Positions 55,661 to 63,105 of a DNA stretch of 63,105 nucleotides are shown one piece after another. The notes under the pieces are model-generated. The model was given only the letters and a program-made list of their open reading frames with translations, was not told the origin of the DNA and searched no databases. Position numbers and translations under genes: made by a program. Source of the stretch: an uncultured Prevotellaceae bacterium (GTDB lineage: Bacteria > Bacteroidota > Bacteroidia > Bacteroidales > Bacteroidaceae); contig ONMR01000012.1 in assembly GCA_900318995.1 (NCBI GenBank), positions 1-63,105 on the forward strand. Reading direction: 5' to 3'. Position 1 is the first letter of the stretch, and each line of letters begins with the position of its first letter.

Positions 55661-55692
55661 GCAAAACAGGCGCCCCATAGGCGCCTGCTTTT
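55661..55692 (-). terminator. Terminator of tRNA-Ser
   Basis: Perfect 8-bp stem CAGGCGCC/GGCGCCTG (55667-55674 with 55680-55687), followed on the minus strand by TTTTGC. Confidence 0.75.
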
Positions 55693-55693
55693 G

Positions 55694-55778
55694 CGGAAGA
55701 AGAGGGATTCGAACCCCCGGACCCGTGAAGGTCAACGGTTTTCAAGACCGCCGCATTCGACCACTCTGCCATCCTTCC
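55694..55778 (-). tRNA. tRNA-Ser(TGA)
   Basis: An 85-base class II tRNA on the minus strand: acceptor GGAAGGA pairs with TTCTTCC (one G-U), discriminator G, anticodon loop CTTGAAA (anticodon TGA), a long variable arm and T arm GGGGGTTCGAATCCC. CCA is not encoded. Confidence 0.95.
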
Positions 55779-55899
55779 AAACCCAACCCGGATTTCTCTC
55801 CGTTTGAGCGGTGCAAAGGTGGATATTTTTTTTGGAAACAGCAAGCACTCTCCCACTTTTTTGATTACTTTGCAGAAAAAATAACCCAATATTTATAAT

Positions 55900-57258
55900 A
55901 TGGACAAGAATAAGGTTACTGAGTTCCTTAAACACAGGGTGCTGGAGAGATTTGCATTAGGGGCCGATGCGGCATCGCAGGAGGAGGTTAATTCCAATAT
56001 CCATAAGGGAATAATGATTCGGGGCACAAACCTTTGGGTCCTGATATTCGCCATATTCATTGCTTCTCTGGGTCTTAACACCAACTCAACCGCCGTTATC
56101 ATAGGCGCCATGCTTATATCCCCACTCATGGGCCCCATCATCGGCATGGGTTATTCAATGGGAGTGTATGATTTCAACCTGCTCAAGGAATCACTGCGTA
56201 ACTTCCTGTTTATGATTGTGGTAAGCCTTATCACATCGGCCATATTCTTTACGCTTCCGCTCATCACTTCCACCCAGAGCGAGTTGCTGGCACGTACGCA
56301 ACCCACCACATATGATATACTGATAGCGCTCTTCGGCGGTCTGGCCGGCATGGTTGCCCAGACACGTAAGGACCGCACCGGAACCGTTATTCCGGGTGTG
56401 GCCATTGCAACCGCCCTTATGCCACCACTCTGCACCGTCGGTTACGGACTGGCCACTTTCCAGTTCCGCTTTATGCTTGGTGCGCTGTATCTCTTTACCA
56501 TCAACTCCATTTTCATTGCGCTGGCATCATTCATTGTAACCCGTGTAATGAATTTCAAGATGATAGGTGAGTTGGAGCCCGACAAACTGAAGAAACTCAA
56601 GCGCGCAATGGTTGCGGTCATCATCATAGTTACCCTGCCCAGCGTGCTGATAGCCATCTCAATCATACAGAGGTCTGCATTCGAGGCCAATTACCGGAAC
56701 TTTGTGGACGAGGCTTTCAAATATGACAACACTTTCGTAGTTGAATCCAAATATGAGTACAACGCCAACCCGCGCAAACAGTCTGTGATTGAGGTGCGTC
56801 TGTTCGGTGAGCCGTTACCGGACAACGTAATCAACAACATACGCGGCCAGATGTCAAGCGTTTACCATCTGCCCAAGGTTGACCTTGTAGTGCGTCAGTC
56901 CAACCAAGAGGACGGCGGAATAGCCATAACGGCCCTGCAGAGCAACTACACCGAGATGCTCAACGAGAAGAACCGCCAGATATCACATCTGCAGGAGCAA
57001 CTCTCATCCATACGTACGGCCGATACGCTTGCCGTGAGCAGCATGACCCGCGAACTTGGCATATTCGTGCCCGAGATTAACGACATGTCGCTTCAGCGCC
57101 ATATTTCATACAATACCGACGGTGCGGCCACTGACACCGCATATATCTGCATCATCTCATTCCGTGATGGTACCGATATACAGCCCAAGATTGATCTGAT
57201 AAAGGACTGGCTCACCAAACGGGCCGGTGCCACCAACATTAACATTCTTGTCAAGTAA
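55900..57258 (+). CDS. DUF389-family membrane protein
   Basis: 452 residues of the DUF389 (TIGR00341-like) family. Six or so membrane helices between about 40 and 265 carry the family marks STAVIIGAMLISPLMGPIIGMG and GVAIATALMPPLCTVGYGLA. The C-terminal 180 residues are soluble, with a short coiled coil (YTEMLNEKNRQISHLQEQLSS). Function unknown. mutS2 starts one base after its stop codon, so they form an operon. Confidence 0.88.
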   Translation: MDKNKVTEFLKHRVLERFALGADAASQEEVNSNIHKGIMIRGTNLWVLIFAIFIASLGLNTNSTAVIIGAMLISPLMGPIIGMGYSMGVYDFNLLKESLRNFLFMIVVSLITSAIFFTLPLITSTQSELLARTQPTTYDILIALFGGLAGMVAQTRKDRTGTVIPGVAIATALMPPLCTVGYGLATFQFRFMLGALYLFTINSIFIALASFIVTRVMNFKMIGELEPDKLKKLKRAMVAVIIIVTLPSVLIAISIIQRSAFEANYRNFVDEAFKYDNTFVVESKYEYNANPRKQSVIEVRLFGEPLPDNVINNIRGQMSSVYHLPKVDLVVRQSNQEDGGIAITALQSNYTEMLNEKNRQISHLQEQLSSIRTADTLAVSSMTRELGIFVPEINDMSLQRHISYNTDGAATDTAYICIISFRDGTDIQPKIDLIKDWLTKRAGATNINILVK

Positions 57259-57259
57259 G

Positions 57260-59806
57260 ATGATATATCCTGACAATTTTGAACATAAGACCGGTTTTGA
57301 AGAAATCAGACAGATGCTCGCCGACCGTTGCATATGCCCGCTGGGTGTCCAGCTGGTTGACGATATGCAGTTCATGACTGATTTCCAGCCAATTGAGAAG
57401 GCGCTGGACCAGACCATGGAATTTGTCAGGATACTCACCGAGGGCAAATCATTCCCCGATCAGAACTATCACGACCTGCGTGAGGCACTGGCCCGCATAA
57501 AGGTGGTAGGCACATGGCTCGATGAGGCCGAACTGCTTGGTTTGTGGCGCTCTCTGGAGACCATCAGCGGCATAGTGGAATTCCTTAACAAAGAAGACAA
57601 TCAGGGACTCTACCCCAACCTTACCGAACTTGCCCAGAGCGTAGCGGTATTCCCCACCATCACACAGGGAATAGCCAAGATACTGACCAAGTTCGGAAAG
57701 CTCAAGGACAACGCCAGTCCCGAGCTCTACCGCATCCGCATGGACCTTACCAACACTTCGTTCAGCATATCACGCATACTAAACAGCATTCTCAAACAGG
57801 CCCAGTCCGATGGTCTTGTGGATAAGGATGCCGTTCCCACCATGCGTGACGGCCGACTTGTACTGCCCGTGGCACCCGGACTCAAGCGCAAGATACGCGG
57901 TATAGTACACGATGAGTCCGCATCGGGCAAGACCGTATTCATAGAGCCCGAGGAGGTTGTTGAGGCCAATAACCGCATCCGTGAACTTGAGGCCGATGAG
58001 AAACGTGAGGTCACCCGCATACTGATTGCATTTACAGACTCCATACGCCCCCAGATTCCGTCAATCCTGGAATCATACGGATTCATGGCACAGATAGACT
58101 TTATCCGCGCCAAAGCCCGTCTGACGCTTGATTTTGACGCCTGCAAGCCCATCATGGAGCGTAAGACCGTGGTTGATTGGGTGCAGGCCGTGCATCCGCT
58201 GCTCAAACTCTCGCTTGCCAAGCATGACAAGACAGTGGTTCCGCTGGACATTGACCTGGATTCCAAGAACAGCATACTGTTGATATCGGGCCCCAATGCC
58301 GGCGGTAAGTCAGTGTGCCTAAAGACCGTAGGCCTGCTACAGTACATGCTGCAGTGTGGAATTCCCATACCCATGCGCCCCAACAGCCATGCCGGCATAT
58401 TCAAGAGCATATTCATAGACATCGGCGACGAGCAGAGCATTGACGATGACCTGAGTACATACTCCAGCCATCTGCTCAACATGAAGAACATGATTAAGTA
58501 TGCCGATAACCGCTCACTCATTTTGATTGATGAGTTCGGAAGCGGTACGGAGCCCAACATAGGCGGTGCCATTGCCGAGTCGGTGCTGATGCGTTTTAAC
58601 CGCAACCGTGTATTCGGCATCATAACCACACACTATCAGAACCTTAAGCATTATGCCGATAGCAATGAGGGCATCCGCAACGGCGCCATGCTCTATGACC
58701 GTCACCTGATGCAACCGCTCTATATACTGCAGATTGGCAACCCCGGCAGCTCATTCGCCGTGGAGATTGCCCGCAAGATTGGTCTTCCCGAGGATGTCAT
58801 TGAGGATGCCACCCAGATTGTCGGACGTGATTATGTGAATGCCGATAAGTACCTGCAGGACATTGTGCGTGACAAGCGATACTGGGAGAACAAGCGCCAA
58901 AACGTGCATCAGCTGGAGAAACAGCTGGACCAGCAGATTGAGCAGCACCGTCAGGAACTTGAGTCGCTGCAGAAAGAGCGCAAATCAATCATCCGTGAGG
59001 CCAAGGAGAAGGCCGATCAGCTTATCCAGGACTCCAACGCCATGATTGAGAACACAATACGCACCATCAAGGAGTCTCAGGCCGATAAGGAACTGACCCG
59101 TCTGGCACGTCAGGAACTCACTGATTTCAAGGAGACTATCGATGACCGCCAGGCCAATAGCGAGGAGGAACTCAAGATACAGCGCAAGATGGAGCGCATC
59201 CGTCAGAGTCAGGAACGCCGCCAACAGCGCAAGCGCGACAAGGCTCTCCGACCCCAGCAACCCGTTCTTCAGACAACTAACGCACCGGATGGCAGCCACG
59301 CACCGGATGGAAGCCAACGCCAAAGCCAACGCCAAAGTCAAACCATCAAGGTTGGTGACACGGTCCGCCTGGCCGGTCAAACTCAGGTTGGCGAGGTGAT
59401 ATCGGTCAACAAGAATGATGTTACCGTTGCATTCGGACTTATCAAGACATCGGTCAAGGCTAACCGTCTGGAGCCGGCTGATCCTATAAAGGTTCAGGAG
59501 ATCCGCACCGCCACATACGTGAGCAAGCAGACTCACGATGACATCTATAACCGCAAACTGGCTTTCAAGCCCGATATCGATGTTCGCGGCATGCGTGGCG
59601 ATGAGGCTATCCAGACCGTTATGCACTTTATTGACGATGCCACGCTCATCGGCATGAGTCGCGTACGCATCCTGCACGGTACCGGCAACGGCATACTGCG
59701 CAACCTTATCCGCCAGTATCTGCACACCGTTCCTGCCGTCAAGGACTACCACGACGAGCACATCCAGTTCGGAGGCCACGGCATCACAGTAGTAGATTTA
59801 GGTTAA
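57260..59806 (+). CDS. mutS2: Endonuclease MutS2 (with Smr domain)
   Basis: 848 residues from the ATG at 57260. MutS-like core and ATPase (Walker A ISGPNAGGKSV at about 341-351, Walker B LILIDEFGSGTEP), a long coiled coil (about 520-660), a KOW-like segment VGDTVRLAGQTQVGEVISV, and a C-terminal Smr nuclease domain (DVRGMRGDEA, RILHGTGNGILR). Acts in recombination suppression and, in some bacteria, stalled-ribosome splitting. The linker before the KOW-like part contains short tandem repeats (APDGSHAPDGS, QRQSQRQSQ). The TAA stop abuts palindrome R9. Confidence 0.95.
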   Translation: MIYPDNFEHKTGFEEIRQMLADRCICPLGVQLVDDMQFMTDFQPIEKALDQTMEFVRILTEGKSFPDQNYHDLREALARIKVVGTWLDEAELLGLWRSLETISGIVEFLNKEDNQGLYPNLTELAQSVAVFPTITQGIAKILTKFGKLKDNASPELYRIRMDLTNTSFSISRILNSILKQAQSDGLVDKDAVPTMRDGRLVLPVAPGLKRKIRGIVHDESASGKTVFIEPEEVVEANNRIRELEADEKREVTRILIAFTDSIRPQIPSILESYGFMAQIDFIRAKARLTLDFDACKPIMERKTVVDWVQAVHPLLKLSLAKHDKTVVPLDIDLDSKNSILLISGPNAGGKSVCLKTVGLLQYMLQCGIPIPMRPNSHAGIFKSIFIDIGDEQSIDDDLSTYSSHLLNMKNMIKYADNRSLILIDEFGSGTEPNIGGAIAESVLMRFNRNRVFGIITTHYQNLKHYADSNEGIRNGAMLYDRHLMQPLYILQIGNPGSSFAVEIARKIGLPEDVIEDATQIVGRDYVNADKYLQDIVRDKRYWENKRQNVHQLEKQLDQQIEQHRQELESLQKERKSIIREAKEKADQLIQDSNAMIENTIRTIKESQADKELTRLARQELTDFKETIDDRQANSEEELKIQRKMERIRQSQERRQQRKRDKALRPQQPVLQTTNAPDGSHAPDGSQRQSQRQSQTIKVGDTVRLAGQTQVGEVISVNKNDVTVAFGLIKTSVKANRLEPADPIKVQEIRTATYVSKQTHDDIYNRKLAFKPDIDVRGMRGDEAIQTVMHFIDDATLIGMSRVRILHGTGNGILRNLIRQYLHTVPAVKDYHDEHIQFGGHGITVVDLG

Positions 59807-59846
59807 AATGATACCATTGGGGTCAGGCCCCATTGGTACTATTTTT
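59805..59846. repeat. REP-like palindrome R9
   Basis: TGATACCATTGGGG-TCAGG-CCCCATTGGTACTA. It fills the space between the mutS2 stop and the nfo start (59854), so it lies within 8 bases of a start codon, unlike the other copies. Confidence 0.88.
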
Positions 59847-59853
59847 GAAAATT

Positions 59854-60693
59854 ATGAAGAAAATTGGTCCACATGTATCGGCTTCGGGGGGTGTTTTTAA
59901 TGCTCCCATCAATGCTATGGCAGTTGGGGCTTCGGCCTTTGCTTTGTTTACCAAGAACCAGAGACAATGGTTTAGTACACCTCTGCAACAAACTGAAATT
60001 GAGCGATTTAAGGCTGAAGTGTTGAAGTCGGGAATTGAGGCCCGATACATACTTCCTCATGACAGTTATTTGATTAATCTGGGTAGTCCGGATGCGGAAG
60101 GATTGGAGAAATCACGCGCATCGTTTTTGGATGAGATGCAGCGCTGTGAGCAGTTGGGACTGACCATGCTCAACTTCCACCCCGGCAGCCACCTTAAGCA
60201 GATCACGCCCGAGGAGTGTCTGGACCGCATTGCAGAGAGCATCAACCTGACTCTTGAAAAGACCAGCGGCGTTACCGCAGTCATCGAAAATACCGCCGGA
60301 CAGGGCTCCAACATGGGATTCGCTTTCTGGCAGATAAAGCGCATAATAGACGGAGTGACCGATAAGTCCCGCGTAGGAGTCTGCATAGACACATGCCACA
60401 CCTATACCGCCGGCTACGACCTAAAAAACGCGTACGAGAGCGTCTGGGAGGAGTTTGACAACGAAATCGGCCTCTCCTACCTGCGTGCCATCCACCTGAA
60501 CGACAGCAAGAAGGAACTTGGCTCCCGCGTAGACCGCCACGATTCCATAGGAAAAGGCTTCCTGGGTCTGGACTTCTTCAAAAAGATAATGCAAGACCCC
60601 AACCTGAACCAAATCCCCTTCATCCTGGAAACCCCCGACGAATCCCTCTGGGTCGATGAAATAAAGCTTCTTCACGATTTGGAAGAGAAGTGA
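59854..60693 (+). CDS. nfo: Endonuclease IV
   Basis: 279 residues from the ATG at 59854. AP endonuclease with a trinuclear zinc site: [68 protein letters not shown], and ILETPDE supply the ligands. It cuts DNA at abasic sites. The stop TGA (60691-60693) lies inside the left arm of element E4. Confidence 0.97.
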   Translation: MKKIGPHVSASGGVFNAPINAMAVGASAFALFTKNQRQWFSTPLQQTEIERFKAEVLKSGIEARYILPHDSYLINLGSPDAEGLEKSRASFLDEMQRCEQLGLTMLNFHPGSHLKQITPEECLDRIAESINLTLEKTSGVTAVIENTAGQGSNMGFAFWQIKRIIDGVTDKSRVGVCIDTCHTYTAGYDLKNAYESVWEEFDNEIGLSYLRAIHLNDSKKELGSRVDRHDSIGKGFLGLDFFKKIMQDPNLNQIPFILETPDESLWVDEIKLLHDLEEK

Positions 60694-60892
60694 CAAAGGA
60701 AATTCGGGGGTATAGTCTCCTGAACTACGCGCTTCGCGCTATCCCTCCCATCCCCAATAAGACGCTCTGGAAGGCATGAGTAAACTCCTACCTCCCAGAG
60801 CATCTTCTTGAGCACGGGCCCCTCCCGTTCACAAGCCCACGGGCGGCCATGGTTCCTGAGACTATACCCCCGAATTTCTCTTTGTCACTTCT
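60686..60892. repeat. Long-hairpin element E4 (family 2)
   Basis: About 207 bp. The arms AGAAGTGACAAAG...AAATTCGGGGGTATAGTCTC (60686-60719 with 60858-60892) pair with one small bulge and include the stop codons of both convergent genes (nfo and the hybrid kinase). The core begins AACTACGCGCTTCGCGCT like E3 and contains CCCGT/ACGGG (60824-60828 with 60839-60843), matching CCCAT/ATGGG in E3. An extra hairpin GCTCTGG/CCAGAGC (about 60763-60801) is inserted in the middle. No gene. Confidence 0.85.
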
Positions 60893-63105
60893 GCTCGTCG
60901 GCCTCGAGTTGTCGGATATACTCCGTGGGGCTGACGCCGTAGTACTGCTTGAAGGTAGTTGAGAAGTGGGTCTGGGATGAAAAACCTACGCTGTAGGCAA
61001 TCTGGGATACGTTTACGCGCTTCTCCTTGAGCAGTTTCATAGCCTGCTGCATACGTATGTTCTGCATAAAGCGTGCAGCCGAGAATCCGGTAAGCTCCTT
61101 GAGCTTGCGATGCAGTTGAGTGCGGCTCATTCCCACCTCATCCACCATCTGAGTGATATTGAATTCGCTGTTGGAGATATTTGCATTCACAATCTCCATG
61201 ACACGCTTCATAAACAACTCATCACTGGATTCAAACCGTACAGGTGCCACCTGCTCCGCCTGCTCCTGCTGCCCCGAGTATTTACCCTTAACTATCAGTC
61301 GGTTATTGATAAGGTTAACCATGATAGACTTCAGCTCACTCAAATAGAAAGGTTTGGGCAGGTAGCTGTCGGCACCGGTATCAATGCCCATCATGCGGTC
61401 CTGAAGCTTGTTCTTGCCCGACAGCATTATAACCGGGATATGACTGACCAGAGAGTTACCCTTCAGTGATTTAACAAGTTGAATACCATCCATTTCGGGC
61501 ATAACCACATCCGTAATGATCAAGTCCGGGGCTTGAGAAACGGCCAGTTTAAGTCCCTCCTTACCGTTTCGGGCTGTAATAATCTTATAGCTGCTCTTGA
61601 GAGCGTCAAACAGGTAATCCAACATAGAGTCATCATCATCTACGATAAGAACCTTGATCGAGCCTTTGGTTTGCTTTCCGGTTTCAGGTTCGTCAATGCT
61701 CAGGCTCACCCGGTTGCGTTCCAGTTGCTGACGCTCAACCGTAGCTGCATCCACCATATCCTCTTGTGCGATATGGCTGTTGCCAAGCGGCAGACGGAAT
61801 GAGAACACGCTTCCGCTCTGTCCGTCATGACGTCCTGAAGCCTTTATGGTACCGTGGTGCATACCAATAAGCATCTGACTGTAATTCAGACCTATCCCCA
61901 TGCCAATGGTAACTGATGTAAACTCATTGTCTGCTCTATAGAAACGATCGAAAATCTTGTTCACATCATCCTTGTCCAGACCGATTCCCGTATCCGAAAC
62001 CGATACTTCAACGTAGTTGCGCAGAGGTCCCTTCTCATGGTCATCGGTCCCTACCTCAACATCAATCTCAATAGTTCCCTCGTCGGGAGTGTACTTGAAG
62101 GCGTTTGAGAGCAGGTTCATCATTACCTTGTCAATACTGTCGCGATCTATCCATACTGGTTGCTCGGCCATTGTGTGGCTGAACGTGAACTCTATACCGC
62201 GTCTTTCGGCAGTCTGTGTATAGAGCTCAAACGGTCCCATCAGGAAGTTTATCAGGTCCGTCTCAGCAAAATGCAGTTGCATCTGTCCTTCATCATACTT
62301 ACGCATATCCAGCAACTGGTTTATCAGAGAGAGTATTCTTGTGGAACTCTTGTGCATCTGCTTCAGATTTGCCTGCATCTCTACTGGAGTCTTTTCATCG
62401 TGAAGCATCTCCTCCAATGGCGATATCACCATCGTCATAGGTGCACAAATCTCATGTGCAACATTTATGAAAGACTGGAATTTGGCCTCGTCCATCTCCC
62501 TTAAGCGCGCTTTCTTCCTGATTCGCAATGAGACCATCAGGATCACCAAAGCCAGGAATATATAGATCATCACGGCTATCGAGGACGCATACCAGGGAGC
62601 CTCTATCCTGATATTGTACGCCTTGGGAACCGACACTATATCATTCAGTCTTGCACGCACGTATAGCGTATATCGGCCGAATCCGAGCTTTGAGAATGAG
62701 AAACGGTTCATACCGGCGGGATTGCTCACCCATTCGCTGCCGCTGGGACTCATTGAATACTCGTATATGATACTCATCTCGTCGCCATAGTTCATCAAAG
62801 CACCCAGGAAATAGGTGGCCACGTCATAGCCTTCAAAGGCATAGTGGCGCGGCTCGGTCGAATACTTGCTTCTGAACTTGAGCACGAAGCGCTTCACCTC
62901 GTCCGACGAGTAGTCGGCAAAGCCATTGGCGACATAGATAGCGTTCATCTTCAGCAAGTTGTCGACAAGCAGCTTTTCGTTCTTTTCCCAATTGGGGACA
63001 CATACCAAAGTAATGGGGAACCTGTTGGCCGTACCGGTCAAAGAATTCAGCAGCTGGGTGGCGAAGACGTTATCGTCGCCATAAGCAATGATGAGGTTAT
63101 TTCTG
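60885..63105 (-). CDS. Hybrid two-component sensor/regulator, partial, with atypical N-terminus
   Basis: The frame stays open to the right edge, so the true start is not seen. Visible parts: an about 105-residue piece resembling the C-terminal end of an amino-acid-type periplasmic binding protein (HYAFEGYDVATYFLGALMNYG), then abruptly a Y_Y_Y domain (EYSMSPSGSEWV, GFGRYTLYVRARL), a membrane helix (AVMIYIFLALVILMVSLRI), HisKA (INVAHEICAPMTMV), HATPase (NLLSNAFKYTP, DTGIGLD, GMGIGLNYSQ), a receiver (LIITDVVMPEMDG) and a C-terminal AraC HTH (QIAYSVGFSSQTHFSTTF). HTCS proteins sense oligosaccharides and activate glycan-use loci. The usual Reg_prop repeats are missing here; the junction may be an assembly chimera. 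Confidence 0.85.
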   Translation of the reverse strand, partial: RNNLIIAYGDDNVFATQLLNSLTGTANRFPITLVCVPNWEKNEKLLVDNLLKMNAIYVANGFADYSSDEVKRFVLKFRSKYSTEPRHYAFEGYDVATYFLGALMNYGDEMSIIYEYSMSPSGSEWVSNPAGMNRFSFSKLGFGRYTLYVRARLNDIVSVPKAYNIRIEAPWYASSIAVMIYIFLALVILMVSLRIRKKARLREMDEAKFQSFINVAHEICAPMTMVISPLEEMLHDEKTPVEMQANLKQMHKSSTRILSLINQLLDMRKYDEGQMQLHFAETDLINFLMGPFELYTQTAERRGIEFTFSHTMAEQPVWIDRDSIDKVMMNLLSNAFKYTPDEGTIEIDVEVGTDDHEKGPLRNYVEVSVSDTGIGLDKDDVNKIFDRFYRADNEFTSVTIGMGIGLNYSQMLIGMHHGTIKASGRHDGQSGSVFSFRLPLGNSHIAQEDMVDAATVERQQLERNRVSLSIDEPETGKQTKGSIKVLIVDDDDSMLDYLFDALKSSYKIITARNGKEGLKLAVSQAPDLIITDVVMPEMDGIQLVKSLKGNSLVSHIPVIMLSGKNKLQDRMMGIDTGADSYLPKPFYLSELKSIMVNLINNRLIVKGKYSGQQEQAEQVAPVRFESSDELFMKRVMEIVNANISNSEFNITQMVDEVGMSRTQLHRKLKELTGFSAARFMQNIRMQQAMKLLKEKRVNVSQIAYSVGFSSQTHFSTTFKQYYGVSPTEYIRQLEADEQK

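Noticed and set aside
55461-55889. 142-codon frame on the - strand over tRNA-Ser
   Set aside because: It is read through the tRNA gene, its terminator and the REP copies.
57727-58629. 300-codon frame on the - strand
   Set aside because: Antisense to the mutS2 ATPase core; Met/Ser/Arg-rich shadow.
58985-59779. 264-codon frame on the - strand
   Set aside because: Antisense to the mutS2 coiled coil and Smr domain; composition is that of a shadow frame.

Overview
The window looks like chromosomal DNA of a member of the order Bacteroidales (Bacteroides/Prevotella-like). Evidence: many promoters carry the Bacteroidetes -7 box TAnnTTTG (often with TTTG 19-20 bases upstream); the trp operon runs trpB-E-G-D-C-F-A behind a Trp-codon leader; there are an Oar/SusC-type TonB receptor, a one-polypeptide hybrid two-component regulator ending in an AraC domain, a BspA-like leucine-rich-repeat lipoprotein, and many lipoproteins. 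No rRNA, CRISPR array, integrase or intact transposase gene was seen. Layout: 1-394 holds two tandem paralogous small membrane proteins, one cut by the window edge. 430-1250 has no credible gene but is packed with perfect 7-12 bp helices and is read here as a very large structured RNA. 1401-3531 (+) holds a Nim-like flavoprotein, a small RNA candidate, a Vat-type acetyltransferase and an esterase-like hydrolase. 3607-4895 (-) is an orphan phage-type lysis cassette (u-spanin-like lipoprotein, E-C-T lysozyme, one-helix coiled-coil protein). A second small RNA candidate and tRNA-Arg(ACG) follow. 5611-12141 (-) is the complete trp operon with promoter, 18-codon leader peptide containing Trp-Trp-Trp, and attenuator. 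12459-17259 (-) is the overlapping cluster ligA-dapA-M23 peptidase-HAD phosphatase; trmD diverges from it. 18262-19937 (-) is pyrK-pyrD. 20020-25292 holds the LRR lipoprotein, an XRE regulator in an AT-rich zone, holA, a lone HsdR-N nuclease-fold protein, a zinc-ribbon coiled-coil protein and a Nif3 homologue. 25438-27280 (-) is a pncA-pncB salvage pair whose nicotinamidase carries a lipoprotein signal. 27399-31490 (+) holds a FemAB-like protein, an M3 peptidase and a DMT transporter. 31528-35064 (-) is a TonB-dependent receptor directly behind an FMN riboswitch, the best candidate here for an outer-membrane flavin importer. 35415-37013 (-) is an ECF sigma/anti-sigma/lone plug-domain operon; next to it is a beta-barrel gene broken by a one-base deletion in a T run. 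37901-60693 is mostly housekeeping: aspS, an AsmA-like protein, Na/Pi transporter, MBL hydrolase-murB, pheS-nth-cysE-pgk, a TPR protein, a GH43 enzyme, tRNA-Ser(TGA), a DUF389 protein, mutS2 and nfo. The right edge carries a hybrid histidine kinase whose N-terminus looks like a fragment of an unrelated periplasmic binding protein. Threaded through the gene ends are three kinds of palindromic repeat: nine copies of a 35-40 bp REP-like palindrome (TGATACAAAAGGGG...CCCCTTTTGTATCA) that abut or supply stop codons, and two families of 150-280 bp long-hairpin elements (two copies each) whose cores are conserved, with compensatory base changes in their stems, while the outer inverted arms differ at each locus. 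Together with the giant RNA and the riboswitch-controlled receptor these are the least conventional parts of the window.
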